A stretch of 64,000 nucleotides of DNA from Pempheris klunzingeri (lineage: Eukaryota > Chordata > Actinopteri > Acropomatiformes > Pempheridae), in NCBI RefSeq assembly GCF_042242105.1, contig NC_092027.1, positions 11,009,721 to 11,073,720 of the forward strand, written 5' to 3'. Made by a program: the position numbers and the translations under genes. Positions 27,801-42,100 of the stretch are shown here, in pieces. Below the pieces are notes generated by a model, which worked only from the letters and a program-made list of their open reading frames with translations, had not been told where the DNA came from and made no database searches. Within the stretch, counting starts at the first letter, position 1. Each line of letters opens with the position of its first letter.

Positions 27801-28581
27801 GTCACTGTGGGGCTTCGGCTCGCTAACACCAAAGACATCAGATACGGCACCCACAGAATTACAGTAATAATCATTTCCATGCAGACTGGGTCCTCCTTAT
27901 CAGAGCAGTGTTCACTCCGGTGTAATTAAATGGACGATGTAAGTCTATTTGGGGATGGCCGTGAACTTCTATGATGACACCATTTCCACCAACATATTAA
28001 AAGGCTACTTATAGGTTCTACTGAGATAAAATAACTACTAAAAGCACTTTAATTAATGCATTTTATATCATCAGCAAACATTTATAGACATAATCTCAGT
28101 GGTAACATTATGGAAAATTAATATTTACAGATAGGTCACAACCACTAACATCTTTGAAGTGAAGCCATGGTTGGTCAGTGCTTGATGCTGGAAAGTTTAG
28201 AGATAATTTCACACTTACTAATATTTTACAGGCAAATTATGACACTACAGTAAGTCAAAATTACTTTTGGATTGGAAATCATTGTCTCCTGTGCACTGTT
28301 GGCAACATATTATCTTGACAGTGCTATTTTTAGTTACTAATACATGTAATATTCTGTGGTGGGCCACTGAACATCTGCTTGCACCGAACGTCACCTCGCT
28401 GCATTACAACACAGATGTTATTTTTAATTTCTTCATATCTCCTAGACATATTCATCGCATTACACATAAGTATGAAGCTTTGTGCATCACCTGTCGTGCT
28501 GGCTCCGTTGCTCTCCTCGGGTTTGGCGCTGGGTCGAGTCGTATCTACCGCTGAAGTTTGGGAACTTGTGGAGCATCCCAT
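21990..28581 (-). CDS. erich5: Glutamate-rich protein 5-like, Ala/Pro/Glu-rich acylated protein
   Basis: Four coding exons on the minus strand, 28491-28581, 25233-25520, 22090-22134 and 21990-22003, join in phase to give 145 residues ending EEAPAPSE. The start MGCSTSSQTS has Gly2 for N-myristoylation and Cys3 for palmitoylation, as in human ERICH5 (MGCSSS). The remainder is low-complexity Ala/Pro/Glu/Lys sequence and probably disordered. The name rests on the N-terminus plus position between rida and rpl30, as in human; the body is too simple to align. It is much shorter than human ERICH5 and, in composition, resembles BASP1-type membrane-anchored proteins. The role is unknown; a membrane-associated site is inferred from the acylation signal. 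A minus-strand AATAAA near 21323 fits the 3' end. Confidence 0.75.
24822..24895 (+). repeat. (CA)n microsatellite
   Basis: A long, nearly pure CA run lies in erich5 intron 2. Confidence 0.95.
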
Positions 28582-29843
28582 CCTGTCCGGTTCACATAGA
28601 GGACTGGATTCAGAGTTGAGAGGTGAGGACAGGCTGGTGCTGCACTGATGACGTCGCGCATAGATATCGCCTCTGTAAATGGAGAGGACTCCAAACTATG
28701 AACAGCGAATCCCCTGGAGGAGAAACAGAAAGACAGACTGGTCAGATTCCTTCAGTCCCGTGCGTAATTGCGCACCGTGGTTCTTCCTCCAAAGATGCGT
28801 CCAGCTCTATGTGTGTGTGCGTATTGTGGCTACAAGTGTCTAAACAGTTGGATACGCAGGTGAAATGTGGGCTTTTGTTGTGAGCTGTAACTTAGGCCGT
28901 TTCCAGGAGGCTGGCGCAGTGACAAAAATACATTATTCAGTCCGCGGCCACCTCTCGGGGCGGGGAAAATGAAGCAACAGCATATTCCTCACTAAACTAA
29001 CATCTAGGCCCACTGCCTGGGTGCCCTTGAGCAAACATCTTAATGCTGCGTTAATCTGCTGGGGCAACGTAATGTCCAGCAGGGAAGTGTGACCGAATGT
29101 GGAAAAAGTGATCCACCTGTCTGGTGGCAGAAGATCTTATTGAGATAAAAACAATTTTTTTAGCAATAACACACCATGAAATGATAAATTAAAGTGTGAA
29201 AAAGAGAAACAAGTACAAAGTATTACAAACAAAATTCATTTAAAGTACCAGAAGCAAAAGTACCCATCAGACATCTGTTTTTATTTTGATATGCTTGATG
29301 TATAAGGAACATTTTAATGTTGTAGCTATGTTTCGGTTGGGCTAGTTTTAATAGGACTGCTTTGTATAGGGCTTCCAATGGGTAGTTTCATCCATAACAA
29401 TGCATTATATCCTACAAGTGACCACATTGTAAAATGGATGGATGAGGGGGAAAAAACTTTAGATTGCTGTTATTACAGAAGTGAAACAGAAACAGCATAA
29501 TTAGTGCAATTAATAGCCTATTTATTTATCACTGTATGCATGTGTCTGTGCATGGCTGTGTTTCTAGTTCTGTCTTTGTTTTGTTTCATTACATTAAATT
29601 TAATGCGTTTTATTATATTCTTATGTTCTTCTGTGGCTGTAACGGTTGTCTGCATTTTAATATGACTTTACTTGTGACGTGATGTCTTGCAAACATTTAA
29701 AAAAAATCTACTTTATACTACTGTTAATTTGTTGTAAATTATATAAATATGCATGTTACTAAAGTAAACCATCAGCAGCGTTTCCTGCGCAGTACGCGTC
29801 TGCGCACGCCCACCGACAGATAGCGGCGCGGTGCACCATGGTA
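28582..29843. other. Intergenic stretch between erich5 and rpl30
   Basis: This holds the 5' leaders and promoters of two divergent genes about 1.2 kb apart. The 29780-29840 end is CpG-richer. No other exon was recognised. Confidence 0.5.
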
Positions 29844-29870
29844 CTTCCTTTCTCTCCGAGGCCATATTGG
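29844..29870 (+). promoter_or_regulatory. rpl30 TOP start site and YY1 (delta) site
   Basis: A pyrimidine tract CTTCCTTTCTCTCC (29844-29857) is the expected 5'-TOP start of a ribosomal protein gene, used for mTOR/LARP1 translational control. GCCATATTGG follows at 29861-29870 and matches YY1, the delta factor known to bind just downstream of the start in mouse rpL30 and rpL32. A non-coding exon would end at 29882 before GTAAGA and join the exon starting at 29987. Confidence 0.7.
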
Positions 29871-30014
29871 AGTTCACTCACAGTAAGACGAGCTCCGAGT
29901 TTTCTACTAATAAAACACCCGAAATTGTCCATTTTAACCCGCCAGTCATTACCCAGACCTTACCCACAGCCCTCCTCTCCCCGCAGGTTGGCCTGTCCGG
30001 ACTAAACCGCGAAA

Positions 30015-32175
<2,161 letters not shown>

Positions 32176-34598
32176 AGCTGATCCCCCACCCTGTTGTTAT
32201 AAATAAAGTTGGTGTTAACAGTACCCAGCTGCTGTCATTTCATTTGATCACTATAACTTGCCTGTAGAGACGGTGTGCTAGTCCTGCCACTGTCCACCAG
32301 AGAGCACCAGTGTCCTCTTTGGGTGTCTCAGATGAGACTCATTAACATTTTCAGGATCTGTGAGAGGGATTTCCTCGTGTGTGCAGAGCTGTGTACAATA
32401 TGAGTTTGTCAGCAGAAAACGTCACGGAAATAATTCTGCAAACAGTTGATCTTTCTTCAGAGACTTGTGTAACAAAGCTTGGCAACAGGGATTATCTATG
32501 CCAACTGACTACTTACGGCTGACTGATGTTAATATTACGTAACTGCTCATCTCTGAGAATGTGTTTTTTTTTTTTTTTTTCTCACTTACGTAAACCTTGG
32601 GGATGACCGTGTGATGTATCCGCTGCAGCCTGTTGACTGTAATCGAGTAAGGGCGCTCTCCTCATGGGCATTAAAGGCTTTGGTGGGTGACGACCACCTC
32701 TGTCACACATACCCATGATGTCCTTCAATGTGTGTGTGTGACTATCCTGACCAACACGAGGAAGCCAAGAATGAAGTGGTTTGCTTAATGTTTTCCAGAC
32801 AGACCAAAGAAAAAGGTTCTATAAAGTTAACGTGTAGTCGCCATAAAACAGACTGATGACTGAAAATGTCTCAAACTATTACTTCTGTCAAACGCTTGTA
32901 TAGTCACTGCACTGTACAGCTGAGTGTAGTGTAATATCTCCTTGGAGCAGACTCTGTTTTAATTCCCATAGTTGATGTTTTCTAAATTCAGTTTGGTGGA
33001 TGAAAGTAGCCACAAACTGGACAACTGCCAAAAACAGGTTGTAAACACTTTTTGTTGGAATTATGCTTAAATTAAACAAATCTCCCCGAACCATGGCTGC
33101 CAATCAGTTAAAAAAAATCATGCTGGATTAAACTACTTAAAGATCTATCTTTTTGCAGGAATACTGCCCCATCTGAGCTTATTTCTTGTTCTGTGGTAGA
33201 ACATGAAGTTTAAGTGTTTTGAAGCTAAAATAAGAACTTGAACACACCATCAAGCAGAATTTCTTCACTTGTAATTGGTGAAGTTTTTCCTCCAGATGTC
33301 CTGCTTGTGCCTGGAGCCGCATCATTTATCTTAATGTTGACGACCGCAGCAGCTCATCGGTCTATGCTGGGTATTTGTTGGCTGTGAAAGCAGCTGCAGG
33401 TTCACACCACATGTGGATTGAGAGGCATGTCAGAGCTCCTGCCAACCTAAATGTTATCATGTGTAAATTTAGAGGAGGATAAATGGAAAGAGCTTGTCCT
33501 TTGAGGATGTTTTCATTCAGCTCCACAGAGGTCACACGGTGCAGCCACAGTCCTGCGGCTGGAGGGGGTCGAGAGCCTCGCTGAGGGCCAGTTTGGCAGC
33601 ACAGGTGGATGAAGTCCATGGAGCCTTTCACCTGTAACTGCTGATGCTGTTATCTAAGCTGTAGCCATCTGTACAGTGATACTGAGGAGAAGCTGTGCTT
33701 CATTTCCACAAAATAACTGAACAACAGTTTACAAAACTCTCCACCAAAAGTCCATTTAATCACTTTTCTGGAGCTTTTGACCATATCAATCTGTATTTTT
33801 AAGCTAAAATAGCTAAAAAATGTCAAGTTTGAACACAACAACAGAGCAAAAGTCATGTGCTGATCAGGACTGTGTGATTTGGTCAAGAGCTCCCGAACAA
33901 GCTCTCAAGGCTCTAGAGACAGTCTTGTCAGCAGCCATTTCTGAGATTAAACTGCCAACAATACCGATCTTTGTTTGTCTAAACAAATAAGATGTGCATG
34001 AGTCACATTAAAGGGCCACTCCACCCATTTTACACACCAACATCAGTTCATTTCTACAACTGCCTTGAAACTGGAAGTGTGAAGTTTAGAAGACATGGCT
34101 TAAAAATGTAAAATCAAAACTTAAAAAATGCACATTTTAGGATGGATCTAATGAAAAGTGTCAAGATGCATATTGTAGAAATGTAGGAGGATTGGGATAT
34201 TTTTAGTTTGACCCAGACCGTGGATTAAAAGTCAGGATATCTCAGCCTCTGCTGCTTTAATTTCAAACATCTCTATCTTCAAATTTGTCTCTTCATGGGA
34301 GTTCAGTACTAAATCACTCAAGAGCCTCTTAAACATTTTGATAATCAAATGTATGTATTTTCTTCAAAGGCTTTAAATTGACGATACGCCAATATCAAAT
34401 ATAAGGGGCGAAAATAGATGCAATGATTAGCAGGAGCAGCACTGACTGACAACCTGAATACCATCAGCAGGAAGATACCATCTGCACTCACTGAAAGGTA
34501 AATCATGAACTGGCAAGAGATGATGTTACACTGTAACTCAATCCGATGCGTGCCAAGATTAGATGTCAGTGTTTCTGGCCCAACTTCGGAGCTCTGGA

Positions 34599-34636
34599 CT
34601 TATATCTCTGTCTCTACCCAGAGACAGAGATATAAG
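34599..34636. repeat. Perfect 17-bp palindrome with 4-base loop
   Basis: CTTATATCTCTGTCTCT is followed by ACCC and then by its exact reverse complement AGAGACAGAGATATAAG. Confidence 0.85.
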
Positions 34637-35469
34637 CTGTCCATCATCCATCGCGTGGTTTGGCCCAGTTTTTCCACTCACTGCTTCCCTAAGCCGTTTT
34701 CTTGATTCCCAATTAAATCAAATGAAATCATCCCAGATGATCTGTTTCACGTGCAGCAGATGACCTGCAACAAACGAGGACAGTAACTAAACAGTTTGCA
34801 CAATAAGATTTGAATTAAGGAGAATTTAATAAAACTTCGAGCCTGTTAGGAGCCATAGCACTCTTCAAAATGTTTGTGCTACTGCTAAGAGTTTTTGTTT
34901 TTTACAGTTTTTGTGACATTTTAGTTGATTTCTAATTAAAGTCTTTGCTTAGGAGCACATTTAGTGGGTGTGTTACTGGGTAATATGACTGTAGGTGCAT
35001 AAAAAGTATCTCTGAAGTATCTCTAGTGTACTCTTATTCTAGAAGCCATTGTATGCAGTTATTTTAGAGGATAATATGAGAGCTATCCAGGTCACACAAC
35101 GTCTGCTGGCAGATTTTACAAAACCACCCGTTCGCTCTTGCGTGCTCTTTCACAAATGTCTCCCCCTCTTTGAGGCTGATGTCATTGTACAACCCTCTAT
35201 CTGCATCCAACAAGCATTTCAGCAAGAAAAGAGACAGAATGTGACCCACTTGTTTGTTCCCCGCCCCGTCCCACTGGCAGAAAGTAGGTGAGCGTGTCTG
35301 TCTGGTAACCTACTGTCAGACCCAAGGTAATGCCAGGCTCCATTTTGAGGCAGGCGGGTAAATCCTTGCTGATCTGCTGGCTTGTTCGCTCCCACTGAGA
35401 GACAGTGGATTGCTGAGGGCAGCTGGACGTACGCACATCAGCACGACGTCAGCTTTTTGAATGGCCACA

Positions 35470-35960
35470 TTCTCAAAGTACAATTTTGAGGTACTTGTAC
35501 TTTACTTTGTACTCCCTACTTGTACTCCACTGCATCTCAGAGGAAAAATATTGCACTTTTTACTTTACATTTATTTGATAACTTCAGTTGCTGGTTACAC
35601 TGCAGATTCAGCTTAATAACACAAAAGATAGTCTGATGTACGTTCTGATGTAAAATGATACATTAAGATAAAACTTTGGGGACACTGGCAATGACAACTC
35701 AGCAGATAGTGTATTTACTGTATTTAAAAGGAGCTCCATCTTTATCTGAGCTTAAAGTCATGAACACATCAATGCCTTCACAGTTATAATCCAATAGTAA
35801 AATACACATTGTTCTGAAATAAGCCATTCTGCATGATGAGCACCACATTTTAATGTGTGATTTTACTCAAGTAAGAATGTGAATGCGGGGCTTTGAGTAT
35901 TTCTACACTGTGATGCTACTACTTAAACTTCTCTGAGAGATCTGAGTGCTTCTTCCATAA
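35470..35960. repeat. Common teleost interspersed repeat (ACTTTTACTT type)
   Basis: The left part has TACTTGTACTTTACTTTGTA and GCACTTTTTACTTTACATTT. The right part has TTTACTCAAGTAAGAATGTG, GAGTATTTCTACACTGTGAT and GATCTGAGTGCTTCTTCC. Together they match the layout of an abundant fish repeat that I believe is a nonautonomous DNA transposon. The class is from memory. Confidence 0.5.
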
Positions 35961-36964
35961 TAGATGCATAAAAGAAACTCCAGCGTTAGTTTCCTTCCAC
36001 AAGGTGCTGATTTAGGGTGAATTTCTTGGCACTGAATCTCTGCAGTCAGCCCTCAGCGCTCCATTTCAGCCTCTGGTGCATTACATTTTTGTCGAGTGGT
36101 GTTTCCCAAGATGCCAACCCCCACGTCACAAGATACAGACACCCTGTAATTTGAATAGGACGAGCATGATGCCCAGTCAGCTCTAATAATCACGTCACTG
36201 CATAAAGGACAATTCGAAATCCTAGTTTAGATGGCACACATTGACAGCAAACATGTCATTTTTTTTTTTTTTCAGATCCACGCCTCCAAATAGGTGCTTT
36301 TCACAGAAGACATTTTTATCTTGTCACAGTTGGAGAAGCAGAGGTGTTAATAACAAAATAAGCGATGGTTGAAATTCCATTTTGCTGCATTCGGTTTGCT
36401 GTGTGCCAGTGTTGTGCATGTTGATGTTATTAGTAGCATCTGTCTCAAAATGACTGTGGGGGGAGAAAAGGTCCACGTTGGAGAAGATTATGTCGTTATT
36501 TAGATGTAGGATTTGTATTACTGGACATAAATAAGAAGATTCATTATAAAAACAAACATGTGCCTGAAATGACTTAATCCTGTTTCAGGGTGTGGATCTT
36601 AATATTGCTGCTCTTTTTAATGTATTTTTAAATTGTAAGATTTATGTTTTTAAAAAAAGTTGCCTTGTCTTTTAGCATTTAAGGGCTGTCATGGTAAACA
36701 TTTGGACCATCCCGTGTGGGTATAAGACACCACTATCATCAAAAATTCCAGTTACACATACACAAATAGAATTTGTCTGTATACATTTGAACATGTTTGT
36801 GATAAATCTCAAATAAATTGTACACTGCAAAGAACTGCTGAGTTCCTTAAGATTACCCTGATAAACATAATTTTTTCTCATCGTGGTTTTCAAGATGATG
36901 ACAAAAAGACACCCAAAACAAACCATTGACTCAAGAAAAAGCTCCAGCAGCAGACACTGAATGA

Positions 36965-37864
36965 TTTAGCTTTTTATTATTCGGAATTGAAGACATGAGC
37001 TCATGCAGATCCAACAAGAGGATGTGTGTGAAAGCGTCTCAAAGTGATTTTAATAGAATGAGGCATCAGCCTCCCGCTGGTCCAGATACTGTACGAGCCT
37101 TTTCTCTAAACCCTGCGACTCAAACTCTCCTTCGCTCACATTCAAGCCTGTCAGCTTCTCGGTCACAAACACTGACTTGTGTCAAGAGCTTGTGTCGTCC
37201 CCGAAGACGGTGGCTGCTCATAATCGACCCACTCGGCTACAGAGTATCGTAAAGATGAACAAAACACAAACATCAGTTCTCATTGAGCTCACGCCGACTT
37301 TAAAGTGCAAATTACATTTTCAGCTTTGTTGGATTTGCAAAAGCAGCGGTCACAATTCACACGGGGACAAAGATGAAGGGGCCAAGAAATGGCTACATTA
37401 TCAACTACAGTGTTAGTATCAAATGGAACACTACTTCATGGTACTTGTATTTCCAGGTCTAACAAGTTCTTGAATGCACTGTTGCATAGTCTGTATGATA
37501 AAATGTATCTTTGATTTAAGGTTTTTCTGCTGATAGCAAATACTACTAAGGAATTATTGGAGAAAATGGGATTAGGTATATCTAACATTGTTTGTTCCAT
37601 TATTATGTCTCAACTTGTTGCCTCAGCTTATTTAGGCAAAAGACGAGCATCTAGCTGCTCTAGCTTCCTTTACTGTATATTGATTTTGTGCTACTATGCT
37701 AAGCTAACTTAATGCTTTAGTTTCCCCATCCATCGTTAACTTCAAAAAGGTCACCAGCACAGGAAATATACACTGCATGTGCAAAAAAAAAAAGAAAAAA
37801 AAGAGGGTTACTACATATGAAGGACCTTGGAGTTACGTCATAACGCTCAGGCAAACACACGCTT

Positions 37865-37898
<34 letters not shown>

Positions 37899-39128
37899 CA
37901 GCATGTCACGCAGTCTTTATAGGAAAATGCCCTCAGTCCAGCTAAGTTAGCTCAACTAAAAAGATCAGATTATACAACATGATCCGTGTAATAAAAAAAA
38001 GAAAAAACAATAAAGACACAGACGATGCTGTTGCAGCTGCAACTTGACGGGAAAACAAGAAAGACGTCTTAACTGAAACATTTTCACACACTGATTTCAC
38101 ACACGTTTTAGATTTTACAGTATGTGTATTGCCTTTTTTTATGTTTATGGTAAGTGCTTCACGGGATCATTACATTATCGCCAGTCTCTCTTAACTTTTG
38201 AGATCTCGGAAAAAGACTGGAAACGGACAGGAAGGCAAACCGGAATATTGTAATAGAAATCAATGGGTGAAGGAGGTTTTCACTGGCAGTCAGTGGATCA
38301 CAGGTTTACAGACAGTTTGTTACGTGGATACAAAAGGAAGACGTAGTTGTTGTTGGTCAAGGAACCTTATTCAATACGATTTTCCGCCGGACAAACTACA
38401 TCAGTACACAGGTGATATTTTATCACAACAGGACAGCCTTTCACTATTCACCTCTTTTTCTCTCAGTTTTCACTGTTATACAAAAAAAGGTCATACAAAA
38501 ATACCTCGACATTACATTCAATGAAGGAATTTGTCAATTTCTGAAAAAAAGTGCTCTTGCATAACTGATCATGTATGTCGCTTTCCTTCTCACTCTCTCT
38601 GTCGCTATCTCTCGTCAGGTAGTTTGTTTCTAGACAAAGACCACGAGGGAGATTCACAGTATTGGGGGTTAACAGTTGGTGGCCAGACCGTTGCACGTTT
38701 CACCCAAAGAAAAGTGCAAATTAAGTTGGGACAGAGTGTTCAGGGCGTGCAAGAGTTTGGATGCTGCCAGGGGACAGCAGCTGCCAAGAGTGAGGGTCGA
38801 GGTGGTGGTGGTGGTGGTGGTGGTGGGGGTGGTAGGAGCGGCTGAAGTTGCTGCGATACTGTCCTTTGGAGGAGGACAGAGGAGACGAGAGGGAAGGAAA
38901 ATACGTCACAACAACCAGGGGGGTGTTTGGGGGGGGCAGCTGATGGCAATACTGGCTCGGGGTCGGCCTAATCTAATGTAAGGCTGGCAGGAGTCCAAGC
39001 TGAAACCAGCCTCTAAGACTTTGTTTTGTCTTGCTTTTCAACACGTTCCAGCCAGCGTTGGGGTCCTACGGTTGGAGGGAGATGTGGGGGCTGTTCGGGG
39101 TGCAGGGTCCAGCGGGGAGGACTCGCTC
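36965..39128 (-). other. Probable laptm4b 3' UTR
   Basis: The minus-strand stop at 39129 is followed by about 2.1 kb without another exon, up to an AATAAA on the minus strand near 36975. It contains a (CA)n run at 37868-37898, A-rich runs near 37780 and 37990, and a (GGT)n run at about 38800-38832. The extent is inferred. Confidence 0.35.
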
Positions 39129-42100
39129 TCATGCCTCCATGTACTGGGGAGGGGGCTCCTTCGGCGGGATGGCGATGGCCTCCTCGTACGGCGGCAGCAG
39201 AACCTGAAATGTAACGGAAACCCAAAGGATGGCTCAGTCCCAAAATCGTACCTCAGACTGTGACTTTATCCATTCTGATGAAGAGCCTCATCGCTGTAAA
39301 TGTGGTTCAGTGGTCGCATTTTAACCTGCATTTAACCTTTCTGGAGCTTTCAGCTGCATCTCACAGTCTTCTTCGAGGCACAGAGCCGTGGTGGTTGTTG
39401 CGTGAGTCACGTGATGACCCATGAGCTCGCTCTATCTGCTGAAGAGGCCTGTGAGATATTGTTGAAAGCTCCCAATAGCTGGCAAGTATTACTTTACAAC
39501 ACTTTGCAGTAGAGCTACAGTCAACCAAAGATGATCTTCATCGCTGAAATTCTACAGACTCTTCAAAAAATCGATTATTTAAAAAAAAAAAAAAAAAAGC
39601 TATGACTATTCTACGTTACGCTAATTAATTCACTGCAATGTCGACAAACACACAATTTCTCCTTCTGCTCTGTGTTCTGTGCTCTCTCATATCAGTCACT
39701 CCCTTATATCAGTGCCAGTTTATTAAATGCACAAAAATAAGAAATTCAGAAGGCGTTTCGCCTCATGGCAGTAACACCAGTGATTCAGTCTGACCAATGA
39801 GAATTTGCCGTTTCTGTCGCCGATTATTCCCATTATAATAAACACAGCAGCAGTATTTTATGAGCACTATTAGTGGAGTAACTCTCACGCCATTTCCCAT
39901 GTATAAAATGTGGAATAGTTATCAGAAAGTAGTGAATGTGTCATGATCACTGCTGCTTTCATTCAGTCAGGCATTTTTTGAATAAACTCTATGGTGCAGA
40001 TATGTACAGACTCACAACTAAGACACTCGAATAAAATGGCGGACTGTTTATACGAATTAAAGGAAGAGATTTCAGATCCAGCCATGAGTGCCTATAGGAG
40101 GCATTACTGGCTGCAAGGAGAACATCCCTGTTCTTTAGATGCCAGATTGCCTTCTCTCTATCGGAAGCTTCTCTCTGTAAATGGTGTTATAAAACCAGCG
40201 CTGCTGCTAATTCAGTGAGAGAGAGTGAGAGAGAATAGAGAGAATATGCTCCGAGGGGATTGAATTGTGAAACAGCCAGGGAGGCCCTGCAAACACATCA
40301 CAGAGAGGATTTGAAATGAAGCGGACAAGCAGACAATTATGTAACATGTCCAGAAGAAGAGAGGAGGACGGACAGATATATAAAGGGAGGAGGAGAAGTG
40401 AGAGTCGACCCTTGTGCATTTTAATGGCATCTATATAAAAGCACGGCAAATAAGCAGCTGGGTACTTGATGTTCGAGGCAATAAAAAGCCATTTAGACAC
40501 ACTGCTGGCTTTCTAACAGTAAAAATAGACGGCGCGCTCTGTGCATTCATGTGATAAAAGCATGTCGTCATTATCAAAGTTAATATGTGAGCTGATTAAC
40601 CTGTGGAAATAATAATAACAACAATTTTACTTAAAGGTGCCTTTCAAAACACTCAAGGACACCTGAGAGGACAAACAGCAATATACAATAGTAAGTTAAT
40701 ACAATTAGTTTGTTGTCAGTGTAAAGACAAAAAAAAAAAGATTTCTGTGTATAGTCATTGCAGGCAGGCTCATGTGCCGCAGACATTTGTTGCATTTAAA
40801 TAGCATTTGTTCCCTGATTTTTCTCTAATTAAAATTCACACAGCCTGTGCTGTGGCCTTCACTTTGACCTAGTTGCCGCAGTTGTTTACTTCATTTGTTT
40901 TGTGTATTCTTGGTTTCCTAATTAATACAATAAAAAATAATTTTATAGTATACATTTGTATGTATGCATACTAATTTTCTGTTTTTCTATTTGCATTAAT
41001 AATGTACTGTTTATAGTCAGTATTTCATCAATTTGAACAATTTGTTCACTGAAGGCTTTTACACACATTTATAAAATAAAATTAAAGACTTTAAGCTTTA
41101 CTAAGAGTAAAAAAAAAAATCAATCATTCACAACCTGTGTGGAAGTGATTCAGCCCAAATCACATGCTACAATCACAAGCCTCCTGTACTTCACTGTGCT
41201 GTGTAATTTCTAATGTGGGTATTTACCAAGTTGAAACTAAATCTCATCATTTTTATGACATTTTTCTATTTCTACAGAGAGGTGTGTTTAAAAGATAAAG
41301 CTGTCAATATTCTGTATTTGTTTATAATTAACAACTTTCATGAGAAGAACAAAAAAGTAGAGCACCAAATGTGTATTAATCCACAGCTGGAAATTGTCCA
41401 GGACTAATGCATGATTTACTCCTAACTAACATTAAAAAAAACAAAAAGGAAAAAAACTACAGCACCCAGTGGGTTAAGAGCATGATTTAGCCCCTCATAA
41501 AAAAAAAAAAAATACACCAGACAAATTCAACCTCATTACCAGCTAACCCAAACACGCTTGCATAAGTTATTTTTCTCTTTCTGCTTGCAAATTAATTTGT
41601 CTGTCTAAACAAAGTATTTGCTAAATTGTTTTCATGCCACACGTTTTTCAGTGTTTTCTCTAAATTTTTCTCTCAGTTGACCTCCACTCCATCATATCTG
41701 CAGTGGACAAAAGTGAGTGGCACTTATCCAATACTTCCTGAAGGGCCATCTGATACACAATATGATATCAGTACCATACTGGATTAGCTCCTGCAGTACA
41801 GTCTGCTTCATAGGGTGGAAAACGTCAGCGGTGTGAACGAGGGCCACGACAACAACAAGGACAAAGTGACACACAGATGAAGTGCTACATATTGAGACGA
41901 CAGCGGGCGTGAGACAGATTAATGTCTTATGTATCAGTGTGGGGGATTACAGATGGACAAATGGAAACCGTGACTGTGCTAAAGCCTCTCAGAAACCTCC
42001 TAAGTCAACGCTGACGAGGACAAGAGGGATAGACGACACCCGGCGCTGCGCAGCCAGCCAATCACACCTCAGGATGACCTGCAGCACCTGCTGTACCGCT

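Larger units (their letters stand above)
32210..36960. other. Intergenic stretch, rpl30 to laptm4b 3' end
   Basis: No exon was recognised on either strand. In human this position holds MATN2, and nothing resembling matrilin EGF or VWA exons was seen. The stretch contains an inverted repeat at 34599-34636 and an interspersed repeat at 35470-35960. Confidence 0.5.

Noticed and set aside
37868-37898. CRISPR-like or regulatory meaning of CA, GGT and GACA runs
   Set aside because: These are ordinary microsatellites of a vertebrate genome; there are no spacers, and CRISPR arrays are not expected.
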